From positions 1 to 64,000 of the forward strand of contig NZ_SEWG01000009.1 of the NCBI RefSeq assembly GCF_004168255.1: a DNA stretch of 64,000 nucleotides. Reading direction: 5' to 3'. Made by a program: the position numbers and the translations under genes. Within the stretch, counting starts at the first letter, position 1; each line of letters opens with the position of its first letter. Positions 15,976-25,765 of this stretch are shown here, in pieces. The notes under the pieces were generated by a model that was not told the origin of the DNA, made no database searches, and worked only from the letters and a program-made list of their open reading frames with translations. This stretch comes from Mucilaginibacter terrigena. GTDB lineage: Bacteria > Bacteroidota > Bacteroidia > Sphingobacteriales > Sphingobacteriaceae.

Positions 15976-18900
15976 TCAGGTAGTTTTGTTCGATTCCCAT
16001 TCGGCAAGGGTATCCATCAGTTCCTGCAGTTTAAGCGGTTTGCTCAGGTAGCCGTTCATTCCCGCGGCAAGGCATTCCTCCTTATCCTCTATCATGGCAT
16101 TGGCCGTCATAGCTATTATAGCGGGCTGATGTTCCATGTTCTGGCGGATAAAGCGGGTGGCTTCTAAGCCGTCCATCTCGGGCATTTGCACATCCATCAG
16201 CACCAGGCTGTATTTTTTGTTTACCATAGCGTTAATAGCTTCGTGCCCGTTCTCAACAATATCGGGCTTATACCCCATTTTGTTGAGGATATATTTGGCC
16301 AGTTTTTGGTTGATGGCGTTATCCTCGGCTATTAATATGGTTAAAGGATGGTGTTTGGCAAAATCTTCAGAAAAGGCGGCTTTTACCGGCTGCACTTCTG
16401 TTTTTTCATCACTGTTAAGCTTCAATTGCTCTATGATATGCTTGTACAATGCCTGGTGCTTGGTAGGCTTGGTTAAGGCTACGTTAAACAGGTGCGCGTT
16501 TTTTCGGCTTTGCTCGTTCCCCATGGAGGTGAGCAGTATAATTGGCACCTGGCTTTGTTCGCGTATTTTACCGGCCAGGTCTACCCCATCCAGCCCGGGC
16601 ATGTTCATATCTGATATCACCAGGTCAATGATTTTGCCCTTCTCCAATTCTTCTAAAGCATCCATACCCGATTCGGCCATCACCGGGATAAAATTCCACT
16701 GTTTTAACTGTTCTTCCAATATATCGCGGTTGGTCCGGTTATCGTCCACTACCAGTATGCGTTTGTTTTGCACCTCGGCGGTATTAAGATGCACATAATT
16801 ACGCTGTGCCTTTACACCCGGTTTAGCCAGTATATTAAACGAGAATGTTGTGCCCTTGCCTACTTTACTTTTCACAGCAATATCACCCCCCATCAGGTTT
16901 ACCAGTTTTTCGCTGATAACCAAACCCAAGCCCGTACCGCCATACTTACGGGTTGTACTTGAATCGACCTGCGAGAACGCTTTGAACAACCTGTTTATTT
17001 TATTTGGAGGGATACCTATACCCGTATCGCGGATCTCGAACAACAGGTCGAACTGTTTATCGTTGTTGCCCTTTAATTTTACGCAGATAAATACCTCGCC
17101 CTTGGCCGTAAACTTAATGGCATTACCAACCAGGTTGATCAGGATCTGCCTTAAACGGTAAGCGTCGGCAATAATTTGCGATGGCACATTATGCTCCACC
17201 TGGTAAACCAGATCCAGGTTTGAGCGGGCGGCCTTTTCGGCAAATACATCAAGCACAGCCTCAATACAATCGCGCAGGTCAAAATCCTGCTCGTCCAGTT
17301 CCATATTACCCGATTCTATTTTAGAAAAATCCAGGATATCGTTTATCACATTCAGCAGAGTGTCACCACAGGTCCTTATGGTTTCGGTGTATTCCTGCTG
17401 TTCGCTGTTAAGTTTTGTGTTAGCCAATAAGGTAGCCATACCCATCACCCCGTTCATCGGGGTGCGAATCTCGTGGCTCATGGTAGCCAGGAATATGCTT
17501 TTTGCTTTATTGGCTTTCTCTGCGTCTTCGCGTGCTTTTTCGGCGTCCTCACGTAAAACACGTTCGTCATTAGTCATTTGGGCAAGGCGCACGGTTCGGT
17601 CTTCAACTTGTTTTTCCAGTATTGCCTTCTGCGCTTTTATAGATCGCACACGGGTGATAAATATTACATAGATAAGCACTGCCGTAAACGCCAGTGTAAG
17701 CGTTTTAAACCACCACGTTAACCAAAATGGCGGCGTGGTAACAATAGTTAGCCCCGAAGTTACCGGCGACCACACCCCTGCCGAGTTTTGGTATTTCAAC
17801 TTAAAAACGTATGTACCTGCGGGTAAATTGGTGTAGGTGGCCGTGTTGCGTGCACCTACATAGTTCCATTCTTTATCAAAACCTTCCAGGATGTAAGCGT
17901 ATTTCTTTTTATCGGTAGAGGTAAAATCGAGTGCGGCAAATTCCAGCGATATAACCGATTGCTTATAATTTAATGTTATCGACCTGGTATCGGCTATATC
18001 CTGCTTAAGAGGCGACGGGTCGCTTTCGTCTTTTGCAGGAGTAATGTTCCTGTTGAACAACCTGAACGCGGTAATAACCAACGGTGAAAAGCCCAGGGGC
18101 TTTAATATTTGTTTGGGCGTAAAAGCATTAAAGCCATTTACGCCGCCAAAGTACAACTTATCGTTGCTGCCTTTAAACGATGAGTGTGATTTAAACTCAT
18201 TCTCCTGCAGGCCATCTTCAATGGTATAGTTTTTAAATGTACGTTTAACCGGGTCAAATGATGAAAGGCCGTTGTTTGTGCTTATCCACAGTTTGCCCCC
18301 GTCGTCTTCGCGCACCGCGTATATAATATCGCTGGGCAGGCCATCCTTTTTAGTGAACACGGTAAAATGCTTTTTGACCGGGTCGAAAAGGTTAAGCCCC
18401 GAAAAAGTGCTCAACCACAGGTTACCCTTGCTATCTTCAAAAATATCGGGGATGTTATCGTTGCTGATACTGTTTTTTTTGCTGTTAAAAACAAACCTGG
18501 TGAATTTGTTGGTTTTCCTGTCCAGCAGGTTTAAGCCACCGTCGAAAGTGCCTATCCATAGGTTATTGTTCCTGTCTTCCAATAAAGAATACACCCTGTC
18601 GCTACTCAGGCTATGATAATCATCCGGGTCGTTCTTGTAATTGGTAAATTTGCCTGTCTTTTTATCATAATGGCATAAACCGGTGTTGTATGTACCTATC
18701 CATGCGGTATGGTCTTTTGATTGTATTAGGGCGTAGATATTATTACCGCTTAAGCTATTGGGGTTATTGGGGTTATTTTTAATATTTGTAAAAACATTGG
18801 TCTTTGGGTTAAAAATACTCAATCCATCAGCCCATGTGCCTATCCAGAAATCGCCTTCATAATCTTGGGTAACGGTTAACACATAATTACCTGTAATGCT

Positions 18901-20133
18901 ATTTTCACCGTTTTTATTTTGGGTATAATGGGTAATATTGCCTTCTTTATAATTGAATTTATTTAAGCCTCCGCCATCGGTACCTACCCATAAGTTTTTG
19001 TCTTTATCTTCATAAAGCGCCAGTACAAAATCGTTAGAAAGACTATTGGCCAGTGAGCTATGCCTGTAATGCGAAAAACTACCACTGCTGCGTTTAAATA
19101 TGTTTATACCGCCACTGTATGCCCCCAGCCACATATTGCCCAGCCTGTCTTTACAAATACTGTAAAGCGTGTTGCCGTTTATACTATTCTTATCAATATC
19201 GTCGTGCTTGTATTGCAGGATGCTCCCGGTTTCGGGGTTTAGGATGCAAAGGCCGCCATTATCGCTGCCTATCCATATATTTCCGTTATCATCGGCATTT
19301 AAACAATATATGTTATTACTGCTGATCGAGTTTTTCGCGGTTTCGTTATACTGATAACGGATAAAGGAATTGCTTTTAGGATCGAACAGGTTAAGCCCTG
19401 CATCCTGCGTGCCAACCCACAGGCGATGCTTTTGATCTTCGAAAATACAGCTGATGTTGTTGCTGGATATGCTTTTGGGGTTTTGCAGCTCGTACTGAAA
19501 TTTTTTGAATGTACCGGTCTTTTTATCTAAAAGTTGAAGGCCGCCGGTAAAGGTGCCCGCCCAGATGTTTGTGGCGGCATCCATATAAACAAAACTCACG
19601 TTATTATCGCTGATGCTGCCCGGATCGTTGCCATTACGCTTGTAGTGCTTTACCGTATTATTATGGGTATCCATGTAATCGAGCCCGCCCTGGCCCGAGA
19701 TCCAGAGATTGCCCTTTTCGTCTACCGCCAGTTTGTTCAGGATGTTATTAGAGATACTGTTGGTGTTTTTATCATCGTGCTTGTATTGCACAACACGGCC
19801 GGTTTTACGCTCAATCTTATTAAGGCCAATAATAGTGGCCACCCAAATGTTACCTTCCTTATCCTCGGCCATATCGGCCACCATGCTGCTGCTTAGCGAC
19901 TGAGGGTCCTGCGAATCGTGCCGGTAGGATACAAAGCTGTAACCGTCGTACTTGTTAAGGCCATCGCGTGTACCTATCCACATAAAGCCGCGGCTATCCT
20001 GTATAATGGTAGCAACGTTAATTTGCGACAAACCTTCGGCGGTACCAATGTGCTCAAATTTTAAACTTTGGTTTTGGCTAAAGCCACTCAAAGCATAAAG
20101 CATCAAAATAGATAATATAAAATGCTTATACAT
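15976..20133 (-). CDS. Hybrid sensor histidine kinase with propeller sensor and two receivers
   Basis: Membrane sensor of the Bacteroidota hybrid two-component type. Signal peptide 1-20; periplasmic Reg_prop repeats (about 30-690, recurring W-I/V-G-T/S-x-x-G-L); Y_Y_Y domain (about 700-800); one membrane helix (about 809-828); coiled coil; HisKA with His887 (MSHEIRTPMN); HATPase_c with DTGIGIP and GTGLGL; receiver 1 with Asp1175; receiver 2 with Asp1314. Unlike classic HTCS regulators it ends after the second receiver and has no AraC-type DNA-binding domain, so the signal must go to another protein. The gene stops 180 bp from the DUF1080 end of the 20315-35839 cluster, a plausible target. Confidence 0.93.
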   Translation of the reverse strand: MYKHFILSILMLYALSGFSQNQSLKFEHIGTAEGLSQINVATIIQDSRGFMWIGTRDGLNKYDGYSFVSYRHDSQDPQSLSSSMVADMAEDKEGNIWVATIIGLNKIERKTGRVVQYKHDDKNTNSISNNILNKLAVDEKGNLWISGQGGLDYMDTHNNTVKHYKRNGNDPGSISDNNVSFVYMDAATNIWAGTFTGGLQLLDKKTGTFKKFQYELQNPKSISSNNISCIFEDQKHRLWVGTQDAGLNLFDPKSNSFIRYQYNETAKNSISSNNIYCLNADDNGNIWIGSDNGGLCILNPETGSILQYKHDDIDKNSINGNTLYSICKDRLGNMWLGAYSGGINIFKRSSGSFSHYRHSSLANSLSNDFVLALYEDKDKNLWVGTDGGGLNKFNYKEGNITHYTQNKNGENSITGNYVLTVTQDYEGDFWIGTWADGLSIFNPKTNVFTNIKNNPNNPNSLSGNNIYALIQSKDHTAWIGTYNTGLCHYDKKTGKFTNYKNDPDDYHSLSSDRVYSLLEDRNNNLWIGTFDGGLNLLDRKTNKFTRFVFNSKKNSISNDNIPDIFEDSKGNLWLSTFSGLNLFDPVKKHFTVFTKKDGLPSDIIYAVREDDGGKLWISTNNGLSSFDPVKRTFKNYTIEDGLQENEFKSHSSFKGSNDKLYFGGVNGFNAFTPKQILKPLGFSPLVITAFRLFNRNITPAKDESDPSPLKQDIADTRSITLNYKQSVISLEFAALDFTSTDKKKYAYILEGFDKEWNYVGARNTATYTNLPAGTYVFKLKYQNSAGVWSPVTSGLTIVTTPPFWLTWWFKTLTLAFTAVLIYVIFITRVRSIKAQKAILEKQVEDRTVRLAQMTNDERVLREDAEKAREDAEKANKAKSIFLATMSHEIRTPMNGVMGMATLLANTKLNSEQQEYTETIRTCGDTLLNVINDILDFSKIESGNMELDEQDFDLRDCIEAVLDVFAEKAARSNLDLVYQVEHNVPSQIIADAYRLRQILINLVGNAIKFTAKGEVFICVKLKGNNDKQFDLLFEIRDTGIGIPPNKINRLFKAFSQVDSSTTRKYGGTGLGLVISEKLVNLMGGDIAVKSKVGKGTTFSFNILAKPGVKAQRNYVHLNTAEVQNKRILVVDDNRTNRDILEEQLKQWNFIPVMAESGMDALEELEKGKIIDLVISDMNMPGLDGVDLAGKIREQSQVPIILLTSMGNEQSRKNAHLFNVALTKPTKHQALYKHIIEQLKLNSDEKTEVQPVKAAFSEDFAKHHPLTILIAEDNAINQKLAKYILNKMGYKPDIVENGHEAINAMVNKKYSLVLMDVQMPEMDGLEATRFIRQNMEHQPAIIAMTANAMIEDKEECLAAGMNGYLSKPLKLQELMDTLAEWESNKTT

Positions 20134-20262
20134 TTAAATACCCCGGGTTGCTAATAGTTTAAATTTGAACAGGCGTAGTTGGTTTACAATTGCTTATACG
20201 CAGGCCAATTATAATTAGTTCAAAATATACAAAAAAGAAACAATACCGAAACTTTCATAAAA

Positions 20263-20297
20263 CAAAAAAAGCTTACCAGAACGGCAAGCTTTTTTAT
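20263..20297 (-). terminator. Rho-independent terminator of the 20315-26935 unit
   Basis: Perfect arms aaaaaagcttgcc... / ...gcttttttt around a short loop; on the minus strand a T-run follows. It lies 18 bp beyond the DUF1080 stop. Confidence 0.75.
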
Positions 20298-20314
20298 TAA
20301 AAGTTTTAAATGTA

Positions 20315-21079
20315 TTACAACTCCCTAACCCAGATATTACGGAAGCTTAGAGGCTCGCTCTTATCGCCATGTGCCTGTAATTTAATAGGTGCAGGGCCAT
20401 GTGCTTTCCTGTAAGCCGGGGTACCTATGTATTGCGTAGGGCCCATAAGCTCGGTGTTATTCTGTACCAATACACCGTTAAATAAAACGGTTACGCGTGC
20501 CGGGGTTTTCACTTTATCGCCGTCGAAAGTTGGGGCGGTCCAGATCACATCATAAGTGTTCCAAACACCCGGTGGCTTGGTTGGGTTGGCTAATGGTATA
20601 AATTGCTTGTAGATGCTACCGGCCATACCGTTTACATAAGTTTTATTGTTGTACGAATCTAATACCTGCAGCTCGTACCCGTCGTCACCTTTACCTATCG
20701 ATGCCAGGAACACGCCGCTGTTACCGCGGCCCTGGCCTGTACCTGTAATGTTTGCAGGCACTTTCCACTCGATGTGTAACTGGTAGCTGCCAAATGATTT
20801 TTTTGTTTCGATATTACCTGCTGATTTGTTAACAGTTAAAACATCGCCATTCACGTTCCATTTGGCATCGCCGCCGCTTGCAACGTCTTTCCATTGGCTA
20901 AGGCCTGTTTTACCGTCAAACAACACAACTGCATCTGATGGTGCTTCGCTTGCTGTTTTACCTGCCGTTACCACATTAGGTACGGGTTCCCATTTTTCGG
21001 TCTCCTCGGGTTTGGTTTGTGCATTTGCCATAAAGGCTCCTCCTGTAAGCAATGCGGTTAATATTATCCTGTATTTCAT
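20315..21079 (-). CDS. DUF1080 (3-keto-disaccharide hydrolase-like) secreted protein
   Basis: PF06439 family beta-sandwich, with a cleavable signal peptide 1-20 (FMANAQ) and no lipobox. Family features: VVLFDGKTGLSQWK, GNSGVFLASIGKGDDGYELQVLD and the C-terminal LSFRNIWVREL. The family is linked to hydrolysis of 3-keto-glycosides in the periplasm. It is the last gene of a block containing GMC dehydrogenases able to make such substrates. It differs from the lipoprotein paralogue at 9744 in anchor and in a loop with KFIPLANPTKPPG-type sequence, so the substrates may differ. Confidence 0.88.
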   Translation of the reverse strand: MKYRIILTALLTGGAFMANAQTKPEETEKWEPVPNVVTAGKTASEAPSDAVVLFDGKTGLSQWKDVASGGDAKWNVNGDVLTVNKSAGNIETKKSFGSYQLHIEWKVPANITGTGQGRGNSGVFLASIGKGDDGYELQVLDSYNNKTYVNGMAGSIYKQFIPLANPTKPPGVWNTYDVIWTAPTFDGDKVKTPARVTVLFNGVLVQNNTELMGPTQYIGTPAYRKAHGPAPIKLQAHGDKSEPLSFRNIWVREL

Positions 21080-21101
21080 TTATTTATAATTTGTAATTGG
21101 C

Positions 21102-21977
21102 TTATATGTACAATTTATTTTTAAGGTAGGCGCTGCTCTGCGCTATGCTTTTATATGGGTCGATATTGGTGAAGTTTTCCTGCTCAACAAGGTAGTGCTT
21201 AATACCTGCAAGCTTTGCTTTGCCTAATATGGTTTTAAAGTCGATAGTGCCGGTGCCTATTTCGGTATTCAGTTCGTGATTTTTCTTATCCATATCTTTA
21301 ATATGCACCATGGCAAAACGGCCCGGGTGTTTTTTAAAGATCTCTATAGGATCATGACCTGCGCGAACTACCCAGTAAATGTCCATTTCCATGGCTACTA
21401 AAGATGGATCGGTTTTAGCAAGGATGGTATCGTAAAAGGTAGTACCCTCTACTTTTTCCCACTCAAAATTGTGGTTATGGTAGCCTAATTTTAAACCTTC
21501 TTTTTTACAAACGGCTGCAGCTTTGTTCATCTTGTCGGCTATCGAATTAAAATCGGCAGCGGTTTTAATAAAGTCGTGGTTTAAAGATGGGATAACGATG
21601 TAAGTTTGGCCGGTTGCATGGGCAGCTTTGATGTAGGCATTGAACATATCCATTTTGCCCGAGCCAAAAAACTCGTCCATGCCGTAGTGCCCGCTTGGTG
21701 TTTTTAAGCCATTAGCTTTTAATACGGCGCTAAACTCTTTCGCGCTTAGTCCCCAAAAACCGGTTTCGGCCGAATAGCCAAAGGTTTCTACCTCTTTGTA
21801 ACCTGCTTTAGCAATTTTGGCAATTACGCCTTTAGGATCTTTAGGCAGTTGATCGCGTAAGCTGTATAATTGTATACCTATGCCATTAAGGCTTTTTGCC
21901 GATAGTAAAGATGGTGCAAGCACCATACCTGCCGACGCTATGCCCGCCTGTGCTAAAAATGTTCTTCTGCTTGTCAT
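21102..21977 (-). CDS. Exported sugar isomerase/epimerase-like TIM barrel
   Basis: Xylose-isomerase-like TIM barrel (AP endonuclease 2 superfamily). The N terminus MTSRRTFLAQAG with a hydrophobic stretch looks like a TAT signal, so it acts in the periplasm. Barrel motifs include GIQLYSLRD, KLGYHNHNFEW, AMEMDIYWVVRAG, MVHIKDMD and the final LVEQENF, which provide the metal-binding Glu/Asp/His set. 291 residues. It lies 22 bp upstream of the DUF1080 gene. In this context it may isomerise or eliminate a 3-keto-sugar; the reaction cannot be told from sequence. Confidence 0.85.
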   Translation of the reverse strand: MTSRRTFLAQAGIASAGMVLAPSLLSAKSLNGIGIQLYSLRDQLPKDPKGVIAKIAKAGYKEVETFGYSAETGFWGLSAKEFSAVLKANGLKTPSGHYGMDEFFGSGKMDMFNAYIKAAHATGQTYIVIPSLNHDFIKTAADFNSIADKMNKAAAVCKKEGLKLGYHNHNFEWEKVEGTTFYDTILAKTDPSLVAMEMDIYWVVRAGHDPIEIFKKHPGRFAMVHIKDMDKKNHELNTEIGTGTIDFKTILGKAKLAGIKHYLVEQENFTNIDPYKSIAQSSAYLKNKLYI

Positions 21978-22035
21978 TGTATTTTATATTGGTTGATGTA
22001 AATGTTGTGTATAGACCGTAAGCTGGCCTAATGGT

Positions 22036-22920
22036 TTAAACATCGCAAATATGTACCGCCTTGCGTAAGGATGCTATCTTGTCTTTTTGTTTCGGGATAA
22101 ACTCCTGCGCTACAAAGCCTTTATGGCCCACCTCTAAAACAGCGCGCATGATGGCAGGATAATAAAGCTCCTGCGTTTCGTCAATCTCATTACGGCCGGG
22201 TACCCCACCTGTATGATAATGGGCTATATACTGGTGATGTTCGCGGATGTTACGGATCACGTCGCCTTCGTCTATTTGCATGTGGTAGATATCGTAAAGC
22301 AATTTAAAGTTTTCTGATCCCAGCCTTTTGCAAAGTTCGGCACCCCAGGCGGTATGGTCGCACTGGTAATCTTTATGGTCTATTTTGCTGTTAAGCAGTT
22401 CCATTACCAAAACAACGTTATGTTGCTCGGCCAGTTTTACCATGGGCTTTAAACCTTCCACGCAGTTTTTCCAGCCTTCTTCATCGGTTTTGCCTCGGCG
22501 GCTCCCGCTAAAGCAAATCAGGTTTTTATATCCTGCTGCTGCTACTTTCGGGATCATCGCGGTGTACTGCTTGTGTAGTTGTGCATGATACTGTGTATCG
22601 CCAAAGCCATCCGTCAAATTAATTTCAGCGCCGTTACACATGGATGAGAACAGGCCGTGCTTTTTTAGCGTAGGCCAGTCTTCGGGACCTACCAGGTCAA
22701 TACCTTTTATGCCAATGTCTTTGGCTGCTACACAAAGCTGTTCTACCGAAATATCGCCATAGCACCAGCGGCAAACCGCATGGTTAATGTTTCCTTTTAA
22801 TTTCTCGTCCATGCCATCTGTTTCCTGCGACTTAAAAGACGACAGCATGCCAGCCGCGCCTATTGCCGCAGAACCTGCAAGCAAACTCTTTATTGCCGAT
22901 CTTCTGTTTGTACCTGCCAT
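22036..22920 (-). CDS. Exported hydroxypyruvate-isomerase-like TIM barrel
   Basis: TIM barrel similar to hydroxypyruvate isomerases, preceded by an N-terminal export signal (MAGTNRRSAIKSLLAGSAAIG, twin Arg at 6-7). Likely metal ligands are in LVMELLN, LYDIYHMQ, HYHTGGVPGRNEID and VAQEFIP. 294 residues. Because it is exported, a role in glyoxylate metabolism is unlikely; an isomerase step on an oxidised sugar in the periplasm fits the neighbours. It starts 2 bp after the MFS gene ends, indicating co-transcription. Confidence 0.82.
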   Translation of the reverse strand: MAGTNRRSAIKSLLAGSAAIGAAGMLSSFKSQETDGMDEKLKGNINHAVCRWCYGDISVEQLCVAAKDIGIKGIDLVGPEDWPTLKKHGLFSSMCNGAEINLTDGFGDTQYHAQLHKQYTAMIPKVAAAGYKNLICFSGSRRGKTDEEGWKNCVEGLKPMVKLAEQHNVVLVMELLNSKIDHKDYQCDHTAWGAELCKRLGSENFKLLYDIYHMQIDEGDVIRNIREHHQYIAHYHTGGVPGRNEIDETQELYYPAIMRAVLEVGHKGFVAQEFIPKQKDKIASLRKAVHICDV

Positions 22921-22922
22921 GG

Positions 22923-24185
22923 TTATACTTCTACCCTGCCTGCACCCGGTTCTTCAATATCTAACCCTGGCTTGGTTTGAATTTGATTAGTATCTTTGAA
23001 AGCTAAAAGGAAAACTATCAATACTACAGCTGCGATAGCTGCGGGTATCAACCATATTGTTTGCCAATTGTGCGTAGTGGCCGATACTTTGTAAGTATCA
23101 ACAATTTTCCCGGCCATAATTGAACCAATAAGCATACCCACACCATAAGTAGCCAATGTAATGAAACCTTGCGCAGCGCTTTTAAACTTCTCGCCTGCAA
23201 GATTATCTGTATAGATCTGCCCGGTTACAAAGAAGAAATCGTAGCAGATACCGTGTAATACAATACCGCCAATTAACATCCAGTAATTGCTTCCTGCATC
23301 ACCATACGCAAATAAAACGTAACGTATAGCCCAGGCTACCATACCAATTGCCAACATCTTTTTAACACCAAGGCGTACAAAAAACAATGGGATCAGTATC
23401 ATAAATAAGGTTTCGGACACCTGACCAAGTGACTGCGTAACGGTGGTGGCCTTCATCCCTACTTCTGCAAAGAATGGGTTTGCAAAGCCGTAATAGAAAG
23501 CTAATGGAATACATATAGCAACTGAAGCTAAAAAGAAAATCAAATACGATCTATTTTTAAGCAACCCGATAGCATCAAGGCCAATAATCTCCCTGAATGA
23601 CACTTTTTGGCCGGATTTAGCAGGCGGGGTTGCTGGCAGTGTAAAGCTGAATAAACCTAATGCAAGCGAAGCAAACCCTGCTAATTTAAAAGTGTTTACC
23701 AATGCCGCTTCGTTTCCTTGCTTATCCCAGTTTAGGTAACTGATAACAATACCTGCTACTATCCACCCAATAGTACCTAACACGCGTATTGGTGCAAATT
23801 CTTTACTTGGGTTTGTCATCTGCCTGAATGCTACAGAATTAACTAAAGCTAATGTTGGCATATATAATACCATATAAACTAATATTACAGGGAAAAAGGC
23901 GCTAAAATTAGTTAAAGTGGTTATATACAACAGCAAACCACCGCCAATTAAATGAAGGATACCCAAAACCTTTTGGGCTGAAAAAAACCTGTCGGCTATC
24001 AATCCAATAATAAAGGGAGCAATAATAGCACCCCATGATTGTGATGCGTATGCGTTACCATTTTCTACACCGGTTGCCTTTAATGATGTTTGCAGGTACG
24101 TCCCCATCGTTACAAACCATGCACCCCAGATGAAAAACTCCAGGAACATCATGGTAGATAACTTAACACGTGTTGTTGCGGTCAT
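22923..24185 (-). CDS. MFS permease, nucleoside:H+ symporter (NupG) type
   Basis: Cytoplasmic-membrane carrier with about 12 helices. The opening LSTMMFLEFFIWGAWFVTMGTYLQ and the following GIIAP-type loop (SWGAIIAPFIIGLIADRFF) are typical of the nucleoside:H+ symporter branch. 420 residues. In sugar-oxidation clusters such permeases often carry monosaccharides or keto-sugars rather than nucleosides, which would suit its place between the cytochrome c and isomerase genes. The substrate is inferred, not shown. Confidence 0.85.
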   Translation of the reverse strand: MTATTRVKLSTMMFLEFFIWGAWFVTMGTYLQTSLKATGVENGNAYASQSWGAIIAPFIIGLIADRFFSAQKVLGILHLIGGGLLLYITTLTNFSAFFPVILVYMVLYMPTLALVNSVAFRQMTNPSKEFAPIRVLGTIGWIVAGIVISYLNWDKQGNEAALVNTFKLAGFASLALGLFSFTLPATPPAKSGQKVSFREIIGLDAIGLLKNRSYLIFFLASVAICIPLAFYYGFANPFFAEVGMKATTVTQSLGQVSETLFMILIPLFFVRLGVKKMLAIGMVAWAIRYVLFAYGDAGSNYWMLIGGIVLHGICYDFFFVTGQIYTDNLAGEKFKSAAQGFITLATYGVGMLIGSIMAGKIVDTYKVSATTHNWQTIWLIPAAIAAVVLIVFLLAFKDTNQIQTKPGLDIEEPGAGRVEV

Positions 24186-24221
24186 AATTGTTTTAGTTTA
24201 AATTGGTTAGGTTGGTTGGTT

Positions 24222-24671
24222 TTATTCTTTTACTGATAAAATATATTTCACCATTTCCTTTGCATCGGCAACAGCCAAATCAGGGTGCGCGGTCATTGGC
24301 ACGGTTCCCCAGTTACCGCTGCCGCCTTTAATTACTTTATCAGCCAGCATATCAATGTCCGAATCTTTATATTTTTTTGCTATCTCTGTTAATGCAGGGC
24401 CTATAACCTTGCTGCTTGCGTTATGGCATGTGTTACAATCGCTGTTTGCCATTAGGGCCTCGCCTTTGTTGTCTGGCGTACCGGCAGCTTTTGTAGTGCC
24501 AATATTATTAACTGCTGTATCCTGCGCCGCGTCGCTTTGGTGCGCCGCTGCGGCCTGGTCTGTTGCTGCAGCACTATCTGCTTCACTGCCACCCGGAGGG
24601 TTTGATTTATTGGCCCCGCCGCAAGCTGCAAGTGCTAAACTTATACCTAATATTACAAATATCTTTTTCAT
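24222..24671 (-). CDS. Monohaem cytochrome c lipoprotein
   Basis: Class I c-type cytochrome anchored by a lipid. Lipobox ALAAC puts Cys17 at the mature N terminus; an Ala/Asp-rich linker (20-65) follows; haem motif CNTCH at 79-83 and likely axial Met126 (TVPMTAH). 149 residues. Set among GMC dehydrogenase genes, it is the obvious periplasmic electron acceptor, replacing the multihaem subunit of known FAD-sugar dehydrogenases. It would pass electrons on to the respiratory chain. Confidence 0.9.
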   Translation of the reverse strand: MKKIFVILGISLALAACGGANKSNPPGGSEADSAAATDQAAAAHQSDAAQDTAVNNIGTTKAAGTPDNKGEALMANSDCNTCHNASSKVIGPALTEIAKKYKDSDIDMLADKVIKGGSGNWGTVPMTAHPDLAVADAKEMVKYILSVKE

Positions 24672-24709
24672 AGTGTTGTTATTTTTAGAGAATTGTTATT
24701 TCGTTATTA

Positions 24710-25762
24710 CTATAATCCGATTAGCGACCTGTTAAATTCATCATCGCTGCCCGATGCTGCAAAATCATCAAAAGCGCGTTCGGTAACCCTGATGATGTGG
24801 TCTTTTATAAACTGCGCGCCTTCGCGTGCGCCATCTTCGGGGTGTTTTAAAGCACACTCCCACTCCAGCACTGCCCAGCCCTTGTAATCGTACTGGGTAA
24901 GTTTGCTAAAAATGGCCTTAAAATCCACCTGCCCGTCGCCCAGCGAACGGAAACGCCCGGCACGGTCAATCCAGTCGGCATAGCCACCGTAAACACCCTG
25001 CCTGCCGGTAGGGTTAAATTCCGCATCTTTTACGTGGAACATTTTTATACGTTCGTGGTAAATATCAATGTATTCCAGGTAATCCATTGCCTGCAATACA
25101 AAGTGGGATGGATCATATAACAAGCAAGCGCGCTTATGGTTGTTTACTTTGCTTAAAAACCTTTCGTAGCTAACGCCGTCGTGCAAGTCTTCGCCGGGGT
25201 GTACCTCGTAGCAAAGGTCGATGCCGTTCTCGTCAAATACATTCAGGATAGGCTCCCAGCGTTTGGCCAATTCGTCAAAAGCCGCATCCACCAAACCAGC
25301 CGGGCGCTGCGGCCATGGGTAAACCATATGCCAGATAAGCGCGCCGCTAAACGTAACATGCGCATTAAGCCCCAGGTTTTTTGATGCTTTAGCAGCAGCA
25401 TTTAATTGCGATACTGCCCATTTTTGCCTTTCGGCAGGATTGCCTTTTACCTTATCCGGCGCAAAAGCGTCGAATAAGCTATCGTAAGCGGGGTTTACAG
25501 CTACTAACTGGCCCTGTAAGTGTGTGGAAAGTTCGGTTATTTCTAAGCCGGCCTCGTTTACAATACCTTTTATTTCGTCGGCATAGGTTTTACTATCCGC
25601 TGCTTTTTGCAGGTCGATAAAACGCAGATCGTTGGTTGGCAACTGCACGCCTTTATAACCCAAACCTGCTGCCCATTGGCAAATCGACTTCAGATCGTTA
25701 AAGGGTGCTGTGTCACCAATAAACTGGGCTAAAAATATGGCCGGTCCTTTAATGGTAGTCAT
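24710..25762 (-). CDS. Cytoplasmic sugar phosphate isomerase/epimerase-like TIM barrel
   Basis: Xylose-isomerase-like TIM barrel without a signal peptide, so cytoplasmic, unlike the three exported paralogues in the same cluster. Metal-site candidates: CYEVHPGEDL, LLYDPSHF, FHVKDAEF and VLEWECA, which include the usual Glu, Asp, His and Glu. 350 residues. It starts 3 bp after the Gfo/Idh gene, so the two probably act in sequence on an imported keto-sugar. Confidence 0.87.
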   Translation of the reverse strand: MTTIKGPAIFLAQFIGDTAPFNDLKSICQWAAGLGYKGVQLPTNDLRFIDLQKAADSKTYADEIKGIVNEAGLEITELSTHLQGQLVAVNPAYDSLFDAFAPDKVKGNPAERQKWAVSQLNAAAKASKNLGLNAHVTFSGALIWHMVYPWPQRPAGLVDAAFDELAKRWEPILNVFDENGIDLCYEVHPGEDLHDGVSYERFLSKVNNHKRACLLYDPSHFVLQAMDYLEYIDIYHERIKMFHVKDAEFNPTGRQGVYGGYADWIDRAGRFRSLGDGQVDFKAIFSKLTQYDYKGWAVLEWECALKHPEDGAREGAQFIKDHIIRVTERAFDDFAASGSDDEFNRSLIGL

Positions 25763-25765
25763 GCG

